Positions 1 through 10,245 of a DNA stretch of 64,000 nucleotides are shown piece by piece; position 1 is the first letter of the stretch, and each line of letters opens with the position of its first letter. The translations under genes were made by a program, and so were the position numbers. This stretch comes from Mortierella sp. BCC40632 (lineage: Eukaryota > Mortierellomycota > Mortierellomycetes > Mortierellales > Mortierellaceae): assembly GCA_011634665.1 (NCBI GenBank), contig WAEK01000022.1, positions 607,501-671,500 on the forward strand, read 5' to 3'. The notes beneath the pieces were generated by a model, which searched no databases, was not told the origin of the DNA, and saw only the letters and a list, made by a program, of their open reading frames with translations.

Positions 1-153
1 TATCCTATTTCCATTAAGGTCCTCACTAGTGAACAGGATAGGTGAGGGTTGCACAATGCCGCCATGTCAATAAAATTCGTTTGTAGACACATGTCTCTGC
101 AGGACAGAACTATACTTTGTTGGGGATTTAGTGTGTGTGTGTGTGGTACTTAC

Positions 154-1376
154 GCCTCATCATCGAGTCCAAGAGTGTAGTCCTTCATAAAGTCGTATTT
201 TTCGCTCATGGCTCGCTCAATAATCTTGGTTGAATGTTCGATAAAGTCGGCAAAATCCGTGGACTGCACAATTGTCCTTCGCTCTTCATCAGTCAGCTCT
301 ATGATTTAGTCCGCGCAAGAGAAGAGATCCGAATAGGAACAGAATAGATGAAATTTAGTACAGAGCCCAAAGGTCAGCTTTGAAGCACTCAACCCGAAAT
401 GTTCGAGAATCTGTACCTGGGAGTTCCTGTGGTGTCTCAGCCTCTTTCTCGAGTCGTTCGGCCTCCACCAACTCCAATCGAAGGTGCTCTTCCCGTGCAA
501 ACTCCTCTCTGAGCTTCTCCCGAATTTCTTCCTCAGTCGGTCCCTGAGGCTCAAAGGAGCCCTCCACCGTCTGGACCTCCTTGTTGTAAACGACACGCTC
601 CTTCATTTCCAGAAGAAACACAGTTAGTCAGGCGCAAGCAAAAAAAAAGGGTTCCACCCGACTCTTCTAAGGATAAATAACAACTTCAAGTACCTTGGAT
701 GGAATATCAAAGATGACTGTCTCAACGGATGTAAAGTCTGGAATGAGTCTTCCTCCAGGTGGCAGCACAGTATGAGAAGGTCCTCGCGGAGTAGTTGCGC
801 TACTTTGTCCCGTGCAGAAATAATAAAAAGGGCCTCAGATGAGCACAAGTAAGGTCTACAGAGTCATATGTCATCCCCAACCTCGTGTTCCAAAGTCTCT
901 CTCGTATTACCTTGAACTGTATGGGGGTGGGGAGGCGATAGCCGAGCCTGAGTAGGCACCATTGTCAGACCCAGCGTCTGAACTGCTACCAGTCGTCAGT
1001 GTCATTGTTGTCAACTGTTCTCCAAGTACTGACTTGACCAGATTTTCGACGGCATCATGGCGGGTTGAGGTCACTTCTGCTGGAGTAGGAGATGGCTAGT
1101 GGCAAGAAGTAGGAAAGGCATTGTTACAAATAGATATCCCCAAAAAGACCATCAAGGGCGACTCGTATTAAGAAAGAAAGAAAAAAAAAAGGCATCTGGA
1201 GGCATCTCAACGACATCATGCTCAAATGATAGAGTGGTAGAGAGGTAAATGTTTCTTACGCTCGACCCATCTGTTGGCCGATTAATCCCCAGGCTATTGA
1301 TTCGCTCCATGCGAGCTCTCTTCAGCTCTGCGAGCTTCATGCGCTTTTTTTCAATCTCCTCGCGGCGTCGCTCCAT
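154..1376 (-). CDS. Cytoplasmic dynein intermediate chain, N-terminal part (runs off the left edge)
   Basis: The intermediate chain is the scaffold subunit of the cytoplasmic dynein motor; its N-terminus binds dynactin p150 and its C-terminal WD40 propeller binds the heavy chain. Five exons are visible: 1376-1260, 1095-911, 799-694, 600-417 and 298-154, with the last donor at 153-152, so the remainder (including the WD40 part) lies outside the window. The start MERRREEIEKKRMKLAEL is the charged single-helix N-terminus typical of the family. Exon 4 carries the signature VVYNKEVQT and an acidic EEE-rich coiled stretch; exon 5 carries ELTDEERRTIV..STDFADFIEHSTKIIERAM, which aligns with the conserved segment before the WD40 repeats. 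All splice phases join without stops. Family identification rests on recognised motifs; fungal paralogue or symbol is not assigned. Confidence 0.9.
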
Positions 1377-1640
1377 GATGACAAGATGGAAGGGTTATGA
1401 TGGAAGGAAGGAGAGAACAAGTTGATGTGGCCTGAGTAGGACAATGGTGCCTGTTGACTCAAATTGGAACGGAGGCGTGGTGGAGATGGTAGACAAAGAG
1501 AGATGTGACAGAGAGAGGAGGGGCGTGTGTCAACCTTCTCCTTTTTTTTTTAATTCCAACAAAAAAAAAAAAAAAAAAAAAAGTCAAAGCCTGTCACGAC
1601 CAACACATACACCATGGATAAACCAGACTATATTTCTATT

Positions 1641-1803
1641 TTACGATTGCGAAGGCGATGATCTTCTTGAAGTGGGCAAGTAAAGTGCCGAGGGTGTATA
1701 CGAGGTCATGTTAGATGCTGCGTTGCTTGACGCATAAGCAAGTATCCACTAACATGTGATATGGAAGAGTTTTCTCCTGTCAGTCTCCTAAATCATCACC
1801 TAT

Positions 1804-1836
<33 letters not shown>

Positions 1837-3782
1837 GAGGTAGATTCTGGATGCCAGCTTTTACCTTTGTGTTGGTAAGAGTATACTTGAGTGCACGAGT
1901 CCACGTCTCGCCTTGATTAAATTGTAGCTTGATTGATGCATCTCCTATGCGATCCTTCACAATCCTAGTAGAGATATGATTTAAGTAAATCCGACTTTGG
2001 GAAAGGCCACTGCATTCGCCTTCAACTATCATACTTGAGTGACCAAGACTTACTTGTATGGCAATTCTAGCTTAGGCCCGTGCTGTTCTGCATAATCTCC
2101 TAGCTGTTGCAAGCAATTTAGAAAAGCAACCATGGCCATATCGAAGCGCCTATTCAAAAACACCCTCCCAATCGCAAATTCACCAGAGCCATAGAGCTCG
2201 TAACTTGCACGGTCTCCTTCAATCTTGTCAATCCTGGAAAATGAACCAAGTGGGACCAGTCTGTACGTCTTGAAGGTAAAATTCAGCTTGTTGGCAATGG
2301 TATGGAGCAAGAGTAATGTCTGACCCCAGGCCGCGTTAATTTCCGGCCAGTCCACCGGTTGTGTCGGTAGTCGGCCAAGGCGAAACCCGTTGATCGTCGC
2401 AAAGTGGCCATCGTGCCCAATGCAGAATGTATCGTTGTAGACATTTGTTTTGTGTAGTTTTTCCAGCTGGCGTGTATCGTAGTCATACTTCAAATTTACA
2501 CTGTCCCTTTCGTTATGGAAGTTTTGGAGTGAGAGCTGGAATTCGTTGCACTCTTGCCAATACCTAAAAGATTCAACATGATGCAAACAAGCGAGCATGA
2601 GAACAAACACCATCGGGTTACTAGTCGACACATTCAAGTAACCTTGTAAACAACATTAAAGGTTGAGCTTCAGTCTCTTTTACCTCTCTTCTTCCTTGTC
2701 CAGTTCCAGTGATTCTTTCTCCAACATGGCAATCTCCTCTCGTACTGCCCGCTGCTGCTCTTCGATATCACGAAGGGCCTGGATAGATGCCTTTTCATCC
2801 CGTTGGATCTGGTCAATTTCACTCTCAAGATTCTCAATTTCCTGATCACTGGCTACATTGGAGTTGACTGTACGAAGAAGCTCAATATAGCAATCTCGTT
2901 CTCTCGACACGTCTGTGAGTTGCTTAGCAAGTGTATCCGCAAGCATTTCTGCACACTCGTGACACAGTGGATGGTCAATATCCGACTTTGCTGACATGAG
3001 GTCAAAGAGCTTTCCTGTTGTTCGAAGTCGGTTGGCTTTGGTAGCCCTATTGCTGTCGGAATACCCATCGGTACTGTCGCCAACTCCATTCTGTGGCTTC
3101 ATACGACCACCATTAGAAGCCGAAGTGACAGGTAAACCATTGCCGTTGCCACTAAGGCCTCCATTCACAGCCGTGGTCTTTGCTGTTTGATATCCAGTGA
3201 ATGATGCTGCCGTAGCATTCCTCGATGAAAAAGATTGGTGGTTCTGGGGCGCCTGGGACAGCTCTGAATGATGGCTCTTTGGAAGTAAAACAAATGATTC
3301 CAGAGCGTCAATAGCAGCATGAGGTAAGGTCCCTTGACTAGGAGTGACTCGATTAATTGAAGACTGGGCTGGAGGAATGGTGCGAGAAAAGATGGGTTCT
3401 GCATTTGAACTGTCAGCAGCGGCTGGTGTTTGCTTTGAGGTTTGTCCATTCTCCTGAGTCCGCTCACTGCGCTGAGGGTGTTCCGTTTGCTTGGCACCTG
3501 AGCCAGAAGAGGCATGCTGGTCTGAGAGCGGACCTATAATCAAGAGAGAAGCGCATGGAGTAGAAAGCTCTGGTCAATTCACTTGAGATGCTGGATGGGT
3601 CATCAACGAAGAAAAAAAAAAAGAAAAAAAAAAAGGAAAAGAAAAGAAATAGAAAAATAAAGCTCAGCAGCGTTACCCAGGAGAAGGTCAAATGCCGCCG
3701 AGTTGATGTCTTGAAGGGATTCATCAATCCCAAGCTGCTGGTTGCATCGTTGACATACAAACTGTCGCATGGGTTTTGCCAT
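1641..3782 (-). CDS. ATG6: Beclin 1 / Atg6, autophagy PI3-kinase complex subunit
   Basis: Atg6 is the regulatory subunit of the class III PI3-kinase (Vps34) complexes in autophagy and vacuolar sorting. Five exons: 3782-3677, 3533-2684, 2563-2054, 1964-1865 and 1748-1641, giving 557 residues, close to Atg6/Beclin sizes. The first ATG is at 3782; an upstream in-frame TTG is unlikely to be used. The N-terminus has a CQRC pair and, near residue 200, a CHEC pair; residues about 240-318 form the coiled coil (ESEIDQIQRDEKASIQAL); the evolutionarily conserved C-terminal domain starts at RYWQECNEFQ and contains NDTFCIGHDG, INGFRLGRLP, WPEINAAWGQ and KLQFNQGETW, ending TNTKWILAYAS. The last exon is short and lies beyond an intron holding a ~31-nt poly(A) run (poly(T) in the sense strand). 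Identification is secure. Confidence 0.95.
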
Positions 3783-3932
3783 TGGAAAAGGTGTGGAAAG
3801 CAACCAGAACAGAGCAACTCAAAAGGTCATATGAAATGAATTTAGGACTGTGTTTTTTTATAGTAGAAATATATGTTACAAATGAGAGTCGATGTGAAGA
3901 GTGGAGGGAAGGAGGGAAGAGGAGGAAAGAGA

Positions 3933-5920
3933 CTAGAACTTGAACTCTTCGAACGTTGCTCCTGCAAGCGCATTTTGGAGTTCAGCTGCTTGGGCTGGAA
4001 TGCCAGTCGAAGGAGAGTTGGGCAAGGCCGAGGTGGATGGGACGTTGCCAGTCGCAACACCAGCATTGGTATTTGCATTGGGACCAGCATTGTTGCCACC
4101 CTTGTTAATGATTTCAACATAGTTGCTTGGGAAGAGTCCCATTTCGCCATTGCGGAGTCGGCCGCGCCACCAGAGAGAGTCTTGACCCATTGGATCCTGT
4201 CGGCTGAGGATAGCAATTATATCACCTCGACGGAAGCCAAGTTCCTGGGGACCCGAAGGCGTAAAGTCGTAGAGAGCACGAGCAAAGTCAAGACTTTGTG
4301 GGTTGACCGGTGCAGAGCCATTTGCTGGAGCAACTTGGCCCTCTTGGCCGGGCGTGATGGCCTGTTGAGGGGGGTTTCTGCTTGATAGTGCGCGAATCAA
4401 GCGACCCATAAGATAAGGAAGGCCAAAAATGGCCAGAAGGAAGATAATAATGGGCCGCTTAGAATACCGGGGCTGAGCCTGGAACTCTTGAAAGTTGCCC
4501 GGGGTCAGCTCTTGAGTATTCACAGGCGCCTTCATCCCCACGAGACGATAGCCGATGCTTTTGGCCCACCGCAAGATGGCAAAGATGCTAAGGACCTGGC
4601 CAAGATATCCACGCAGGTGACCGAACTGCTCGGCAACACCAATCATGGCCATAAAGGACGAATGAGTGGCCATAAAAGTAGAGTCCAGCATCTGTGCAAA
4701 TCCACCAAAAGCTCCGACGACTGATTCAATCAACTGGAATGTTGGGGCGGTGCTTTGCTCCATGCGCTGCATCAGACTCAATTCTTCAGGATTCATTGGA
4801 TTCATGCCGTTCATGCCGTTCATGCCGTTCATTCCGTTCATGCCCATCCTGTTCATGCCATAGCCGCCATAGCCCGAACCATAGCCATAGGATGAACCGT
4901 AGCTGCCGTATGATCCATAGCCACCCATGCCCATACGAGAGTATGGAGAGGAGTAGGAAGAGCCATAGCCCATGCCCATTCTGTTGTAGGGCGATGAGTA
5001 GGACGAGCCGTAGCTAGAGCCATATCCAGACATGCCATAGCCTCCTCCGTAGCCGGTTGTTCCGTAGCCGGTTGTTCCGTAGCCGGTTGATCCGTATCCG
5101 TTCATGCCTAGTTATGTGGGAAGGGAGGGTGTGCAGATGAAGTGGGGAATGGAGATGTTAGCAGGATGTAGGGGGTGAAAAGGATTTGGCAGATGGGGAA
5201 GGGAGGCGGGGGAAACAACAAGATGAAGGAGAGAGAGAGAGATAGAGATAGAGATAGAGATAGAGATAGAGAGAAAGAGAAAGAGAAAGAGAAAGAGAAA
5301 GAGAGACCAGAGCATAAGAGAAAGAAAGAGAGATACGGCAGAGAGCGGAAAAAACGCTCTGGGTACCCACGGGTGGGAAATCGAAGAGGACTGAGAGGAG
5401 GAGGGGGACTGTTCGGATTAGAAGGATGAAATTTTGCGGGGAGCATTCGGCGTATGTGGGTGAGTGTGTGTGTGTGTGTATGTGTGTATGTGTGTACTGT
5501 GTGTGCTGCTCTCAGTTTCTCAGTTTCTCTTTCCTTTTCTCTGTGCCCTTCCTCCTCCTCCTCCCCACAATCATCGGGGTGAATCGCTGTCAACGATGAC
5601 GACCCTTCATGTCCCATTCTCATTTGCTATAGAAGAGTAGACTGTGCTTGTGCTGGAGAAAGAGAGCAAAAAGACAGAATGGTTGCCTGATCTAGAGATC
5701 GCTTACCTGGCCGGTATCCTGTCGCTGACATTGAAGGGTTGGTGGATGAGCCTGGGCGAGCCGGGACTGCAGGTGGGCCGACTTCAGCCGAAGATGAGTG
5801 AGGAGCCGAGACTGGGGCTGCAAGGGATGCTGGTGCAGAGGAGAGAGAAGGAAGAGGGGCCGAAGAGGCAGCAGCAGAGACACCGCCAGCTCTTTCCCAT
5901 GGCTTTGGAGGAGATGCCAT
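3933..5920 (-). CDS. PEX13: Peroxin-13, SH3-containing peroxisomal import docking protein
   Basis: Pex13 is an integral peroxisomal membrane protein that, with Pex14, forms the docking site for cargo-loaded Pex5/Pex7. Two exons, 5920-5707 and 5107-3933, encode 462 residues. The N-terminus has the family hallmark PPKPWERAG; the exon junction restores the sequence YRPGMNGYG. Residues about 73-180 are a low-complexity Gly/Tyr/Ser/Met region (GYGTTGYG, SYGSSY, then repeated NGM units). A hydrophobic segment around residues 290-308 (PIIIFLLAIFGLPYLMG) is a likely membrane span, and residues about 347-404 are an SH3 domain (ARALYDFTP, GDIIAIL, WWRGRL, GLFPSNYVEII). The single intron is about 600 nt, unusually long for this window, and is loaded with microsatellites. 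Downstream ATG6 lies on the same strand 150 bp away. Confidence 0.95.
4795..4855 (-). repeat. 9-bp tandem repeat in PEX13 coding sequence
   Basis: The plus strand shows about six imperfect copies of ttcatgccg in frame with PEX13. They encode repeated Asn-Gly-Met/Met-Asn units at the end of the Gly/Tyr-rich region. Being in frame, copy-number change would alter repeat length without breaking the gene. Confidence 0.85.
5229..5306. repeat. GA-type compound microsatellite inside the PEX13 intron
   Basis: An uninterrupted purine tract made of (GA)n, then (GATAGA)n, then (GAAAGA)n on the plus strand, i.e. a pyrimidine tract in the PEX13 transcript. A TG-rich tract follows at about 5463-5506. Both lie between the donor (5706) and acceptor (5108) of the intron. 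Confidence 0.9.
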
Positions 5921-6258
5921 TTTCCCAGGTGGAGAAGATTACTCTAATTTTTTTTGGATGTGCGATCAAAGTTGAGAGAGACAAGAAGAGAGACAAAAGA
6001 AAAGAGCCGTGCTCAGGGGGGGAGGGAAGGGAGGGAAGGGGAGAGGGGAGAGAGAGGAAAGGTAAAAGGTCAAGAGGACGGATCCGTCCAGGGGTGGAAG
6101 AAGGGTGGGGTGGGGGTGGGGGTGGAGGTGAGGAAGTGAACAGGATGGACTGGGAGACAAGGCGGGACGAATGCAACACAGGGTCGATGGATGAATGGTA
6201 AAAGAGGAGACTGTGTTTGGGAAGGAGGGAGAGGGGGCTGGTGGGGGTGGAGAGTAAG

Positions 6259-6306
6259 AAGAGAGAGAGAGAGAGAAAGAGAGAGAGTGAGAGAGAGAGA
6301 GAAAAG
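6259..6306. repeat. (GA)n microsatellite
   Basis: Almost pure GA dinucleotide run with a few GAAA interruptions, in the PEX13 upstream region; reads CT in the direction of PEX13 transcription. Confidence 0.9.
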
Positions 6307-8016
6307 AAAAGACAGTTGTAGATATGACATGACAGCGGCCGAGAGATGCACATGATTTTCTTTTTTTCTTTTGTGGCCATGAGAGTGCTTCGGCTCCGCT
6401 GATGATTGGAACACACAGGCTCAATTCCACATGTGGGTGGCTGCTCTCGGCCTCTCTGTCTCTCCCCCTGCCCCCTCCTCCCTCCTCCTTCCCCGATCAC
6501 TTCCTCAGCTCAGCGCAGCTCATCAGTTTAAACTGTAGTTGTTGTCAGCAAGTTGGAACTGTTGTTGTTGGACGTGGCTGTGCTGTCTACACGCACGCGT
6601 CTCAGTAGTCCTACTCCTCTTTCTCCTCATGCACTGATGCGGATCAGGAAGGCAATGCTGCTGCTGTCAACACACACCTCCCCCCCCAAAAAAAAAAAGT
6701 TGGCTGTGTTGGCCACCAGCCGGTGCAGTCCTCGTAATAACCCCGCTAACAGAAAACTATCTGCGCCAGAGATGCGGGCCCCGTGGATGTATGAGCAACA
6801 CTGTCTTGTTAAGGAGGTCCTGTTGAACTTGCTTCAGGTTTGATCTTTGGAAAGAGGTAAAAAGGAGATGATCGAAAGAAGGGGAACCATCCGCTCTTTT
6901 TCCTGGTACATTGACGCATGCAAAGAGCCATGCACTACAAACGAGGGAGGGGGCCAGAGGAAAGCCACAGTCACCCAAGGACCGCTGTAGTCAACGCCTC
7001 CAGCCTCCTTTGACAGCACTGACGGATTTATTCTTTCGTCGCAAATACCAGCACTTGGGATCACGAATATGGTCCAAGGCAAAAAAAAAAAAACGGAGAA
7101 AGGAGGATCGCCTAAATTAAAGATCCTTTAATGCTGCAATAGGCCTCCTCTCTTTCTTACAGACAGCCAGTTCTGTGAGGGTGTAAGGATGGGACGGGGC
7201 GTGTCCATATTGCGACTTGGAGTGCTACGAAGCTGCGCGCCAAACGAGAAGTTGCCTATCTGTAATATGTTTGTGCTGACTGAAGAGGCTCTCACGCAGC
7301 TGCGTCCTATATCTCTGTCTCCGTCTCGAACTGCAGAAGTATCCAAAATTGACCAAATGCCGTGGAGCACTGTGCACCCTTTATCCGCCGAGTGGACTGT
7401 GGCCATGAGAGTCCGGCCGCCATGCCATTTCATGCCGACGTCCAACGTCGACATCCCCTCGACTGGGTCTCTCAAGCTCACTCCCCAATGGCCCCTCTCT
7501 TTGCAGTTTACTTGTGTTGCTTGAAGTCAAAAAAAAAAAAAAAAAAATAACTGCAGACTCGCGATCCATCGGTGTACTATGGCCAACTGCACATTGAACA
7601 TGGTCTCTGTCTCCTTTAATTCCGTATGTTCGCATTTTCGTCCACAAGGCGACCGACATCACGCTGTTCCGGCACTCATTCTCCCCCACACACAACAATG
7701 CGCACACGCGCGGCTGTCCAAGAGCTGACCAAGGTCCCCACTATCCACCTGGGTGGCTACTCAATAACAGGCGCGCAGAGACCATACTCGACTGGCCTCC
7801 CATATCTCCAGCCGTTTGCATTTTCTCCCGTTACACTCACTCGCCCCAAAGGAGCAGCGGAGCCTTGACGCACACGCGAGCATGCACGGCTATAGTGATG
7901 CAGAGCGGCTCTGCTTGGCCGCCGCAAGTGCCTCCCAGGCGTGAGCTCAACCATCAGCCCCAGCATCAGCGTGCCTCCTGTCAAGTTTTTCCATGCTCGC
8001 TTCCACCATGCTCGCT

Positions 8017-8025
<9 letters not shown>

Positions 8026-8047
<22 letters not shown>

Positions 8048-8269
8048 TTCTCTCTTTTTCTTTCTCATTGCACGCCTTCGTAGTCATTCCCCGTCCGCGC
8101 CGCCTCCTGCTCCCTTTACCTGTCCCGTCATTCACTCACGAACCGTCTCTCTCGATACACACGCAGCCCCCACAACCTTTTCCTTTCTCGCTCGTTCTCC
8201 TCCGGCCCGCTCTCAGCCCTCGATTAGCCTCTCTGCCATATATCGTTCATCTCCGTCTCCATTACCATT

Positions 8270-8308
<39 letters not shown>

Positions 8309-8388
8309 CACCAACTGCTCCCTCTCTCTCCCTCTCTCCCCCTCTCATTTTCTCTTTTTCTCTCTCGTCTTTCTTTTCTCTCTCTCTT

Positions 8389-8419
<31 letters not shown>

Positions 8420-8440
8420 TTCTCTTTCTCTCTCTCTCAC
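8026..8440. repeat. Pyrimidine-rich microsatellite cluster (TTTC, CT, TCTTTC)
   Basis: Contains a (TTTC)n run at about 8026-8052, a (CT)n run at about 8274-8305 and a (CTTTCT)n run at about 8373-8440, separated by pyrimidine-rich unique DNA. It lies about 2 kb upstream of the kinase start codon. Confidence 0.9.
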
Positions 8441-8815
8441 TCAGCTTTTAGCGCGCTTGCGCTCGCTTTTGCTTCCTCCTCCTTATCCTCTCCAGACAAC
8501 AGCTCTTCTCTTTCCACTGCCATCGAGCCTGCGGTGATGAAAGCGGCGCCCTAGGCTATCCTCCTCACTTTCCCTCATTCTCGGCCCCTACCCCATCCCG
8601 CCCGCTACACTCGACACCCCTCAAGGGCACTCTGGACGTAAGTGACGCCCTCTGTAGACTTGGCCACAGCCTCTGGGTGACCAACACCTGCCTTGAAAAA
8701 AGCTCTTTTGTAAAGAAGTCTCGATCGACATGGTTGCACAACATGAGTCCGTGGCCCTGGATGGCCTTTCTCTCTTTCTTTCTCCATTCCCTTTCACCTT
8801 CCACTGTGTTGCGCG

Positions 8816-8817
<2 letters not shown>

Positions 8818-8870
<53 letters not shown>
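8818..8870. repeat. (CT)n microsatellite
   Basis: About 25 CT units with one T interruption, upstream of the kinase gene. A similar (CT)n run lies at about 9367-9402. Confidence 0.9.
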
Positions 8871-8871
<1 letters not shown>

Positions 8872-9368
8872 CCTGTTCCCGACATTGGACATGGCATGGC
8901 ATGCTTTTTTTTTTTTTTTTTTTTTCTTTTACCGACTGCATGGTATCTGTCGGCTCGTATCCGCACCTGCGTGTCGAGGACGATTGTGATTGCAGCCGGG
9001 AGCGATTATGACTCTATTTGGCGCACTCGGGACGACGAGTTTAAGCGGGCTAGCTGGATGACCGCGCGGACTTCGCCTTGTTCTGACGAGGCGGACCTTG
9101 AAAGGACAGAGCCAACCCCGATCAGGGATGTGATCCGCCTTGGCTCCTGCGCCTGGTGGGGCTGCCGTCCCTGGGCCGCAATCCTCCGTCGCATGTCTCC
9201 ATGCTGCTAATGTGCTCATCCCGGCACATGAAGCTGCTACTGCTGGCCTTCATCATCCCATTCTCCGCATCCCGATCTGGCATCCTTCCCGTCGTCTTTC
9301 ATCCCACCACCCACCACCCCTTGCCCATTCCCACTCCTGCATCTTCTTTGTCTGCTCTCTGTCTCTCT

Positions 9369-9401
<33 letters not shown>

Positions 9402-9785
9402 CCCCACACATACCCCGTGAGCGTTCTTTGCTGGCCTGCAAACTGAGCCCATGGTACGCGTCCATCCGACCGCCTCATTCCGAATGCTGAATCCAACGCC
9501 ATTGCCCTTTTCATCCGTTGATCCTTGATCCGCCAGTCCTGTTCAATGGTCAGGGTCAACGCCGTCTTTTTTTTATACCTTCCGCACCATCCTGCCTCCG
9601 GGAGCACACACCTCGTTAACTCTGCACGGTTAGCATTCTTGGACCAGGGACCGTAGGGCGGTGGCGCCTGCAGACGGGAAAGGAATGAGAGTCCTTGGTC
9701 CAGCGGGTGCGCGTGTTGTGTTGTGTGCGTGTATGTTTGTGTGTTGCCTTGGACAGAAAAAAAGAAGGCGAGTGTGTATGTGTGT

Positions 9786-9787
9786 GC

Positions 9788-9820
<33 letters not shown>

Positions 9821-9832
9821 TGAGAGAGAGGA
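9786..9832. repeat. (GA)n microsatellite
   Basis: GA run with single-base interruptions, preceded by a GT-rich stretch (about 9710-9786). It has the opposite strand polarity to the CT tracts on either side. Confidence 0.85.
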
Positions 9833-10245
9833 GAGAAAGCGATTGGGATCGGATAGGCAATGCATGATGGCTGTACGCACACGGAGAAAAGAGAGAGAGA
9901 GAAAAGCAGGGGTGTGCAGCAATGCATCAAGAGCCGAGAGGCGCATCTCCTTCGGTCTCCGTCTTCCGTCGCCCGTCTGCATCCATACCCACCCCCTGCT
10001 CGAACTTGGCTTTTGGACTCGGTCAGCGGAGCCCCGGCTCCCAGCGGGGACGTGTGCACGTTGTCGCCATTCCCGCGCCTCCTCTTCTCCTTCTCCTGGT
10101 AGATCCTCCTCCACACTGACCAGATATTTCACTTTTGACCCATTGCAAACACCCTGACTCGTCTCTTTTCCTCTTGCCACTGTCTCCTCTATACAGAGCT
10201 CCGCCTCTGGACAAAGCCCCCGGCCGCCACCTCCAACTGCCGATC

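Larger units (their letters stand above)
5921..10245. other. 4.3-kb divergent spacer between PEX13 and the kinase gene, microsatellite-rich
   Basis: No gene is supported here. Open frames in this stretch consist of Ser/Leu or Arg/Glu runs from CT or GA repeats. The left part (about 6000-6310) is purine-rich on the plus strand; the part nearer the kinase (about 7990-8450, 8818-8870, 9367-9402) is pyrimidine-rich; a GA run recurs at about 9786-9832. A 22-nt poly(T) tract sits near 8905. The spacer must contain the promoters of both flanking genes. Unannotated 5' UTR exons are possible but cannot be called by eye. Confidence 0.7.

Noticed and set aside
8677..9490. Plus-strand open frames with Ser/Leu runs between PEX13 and the kinase
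   Set aside because: Generated by CT microsatellites. No splice-supported continuation and no recognisable domain.
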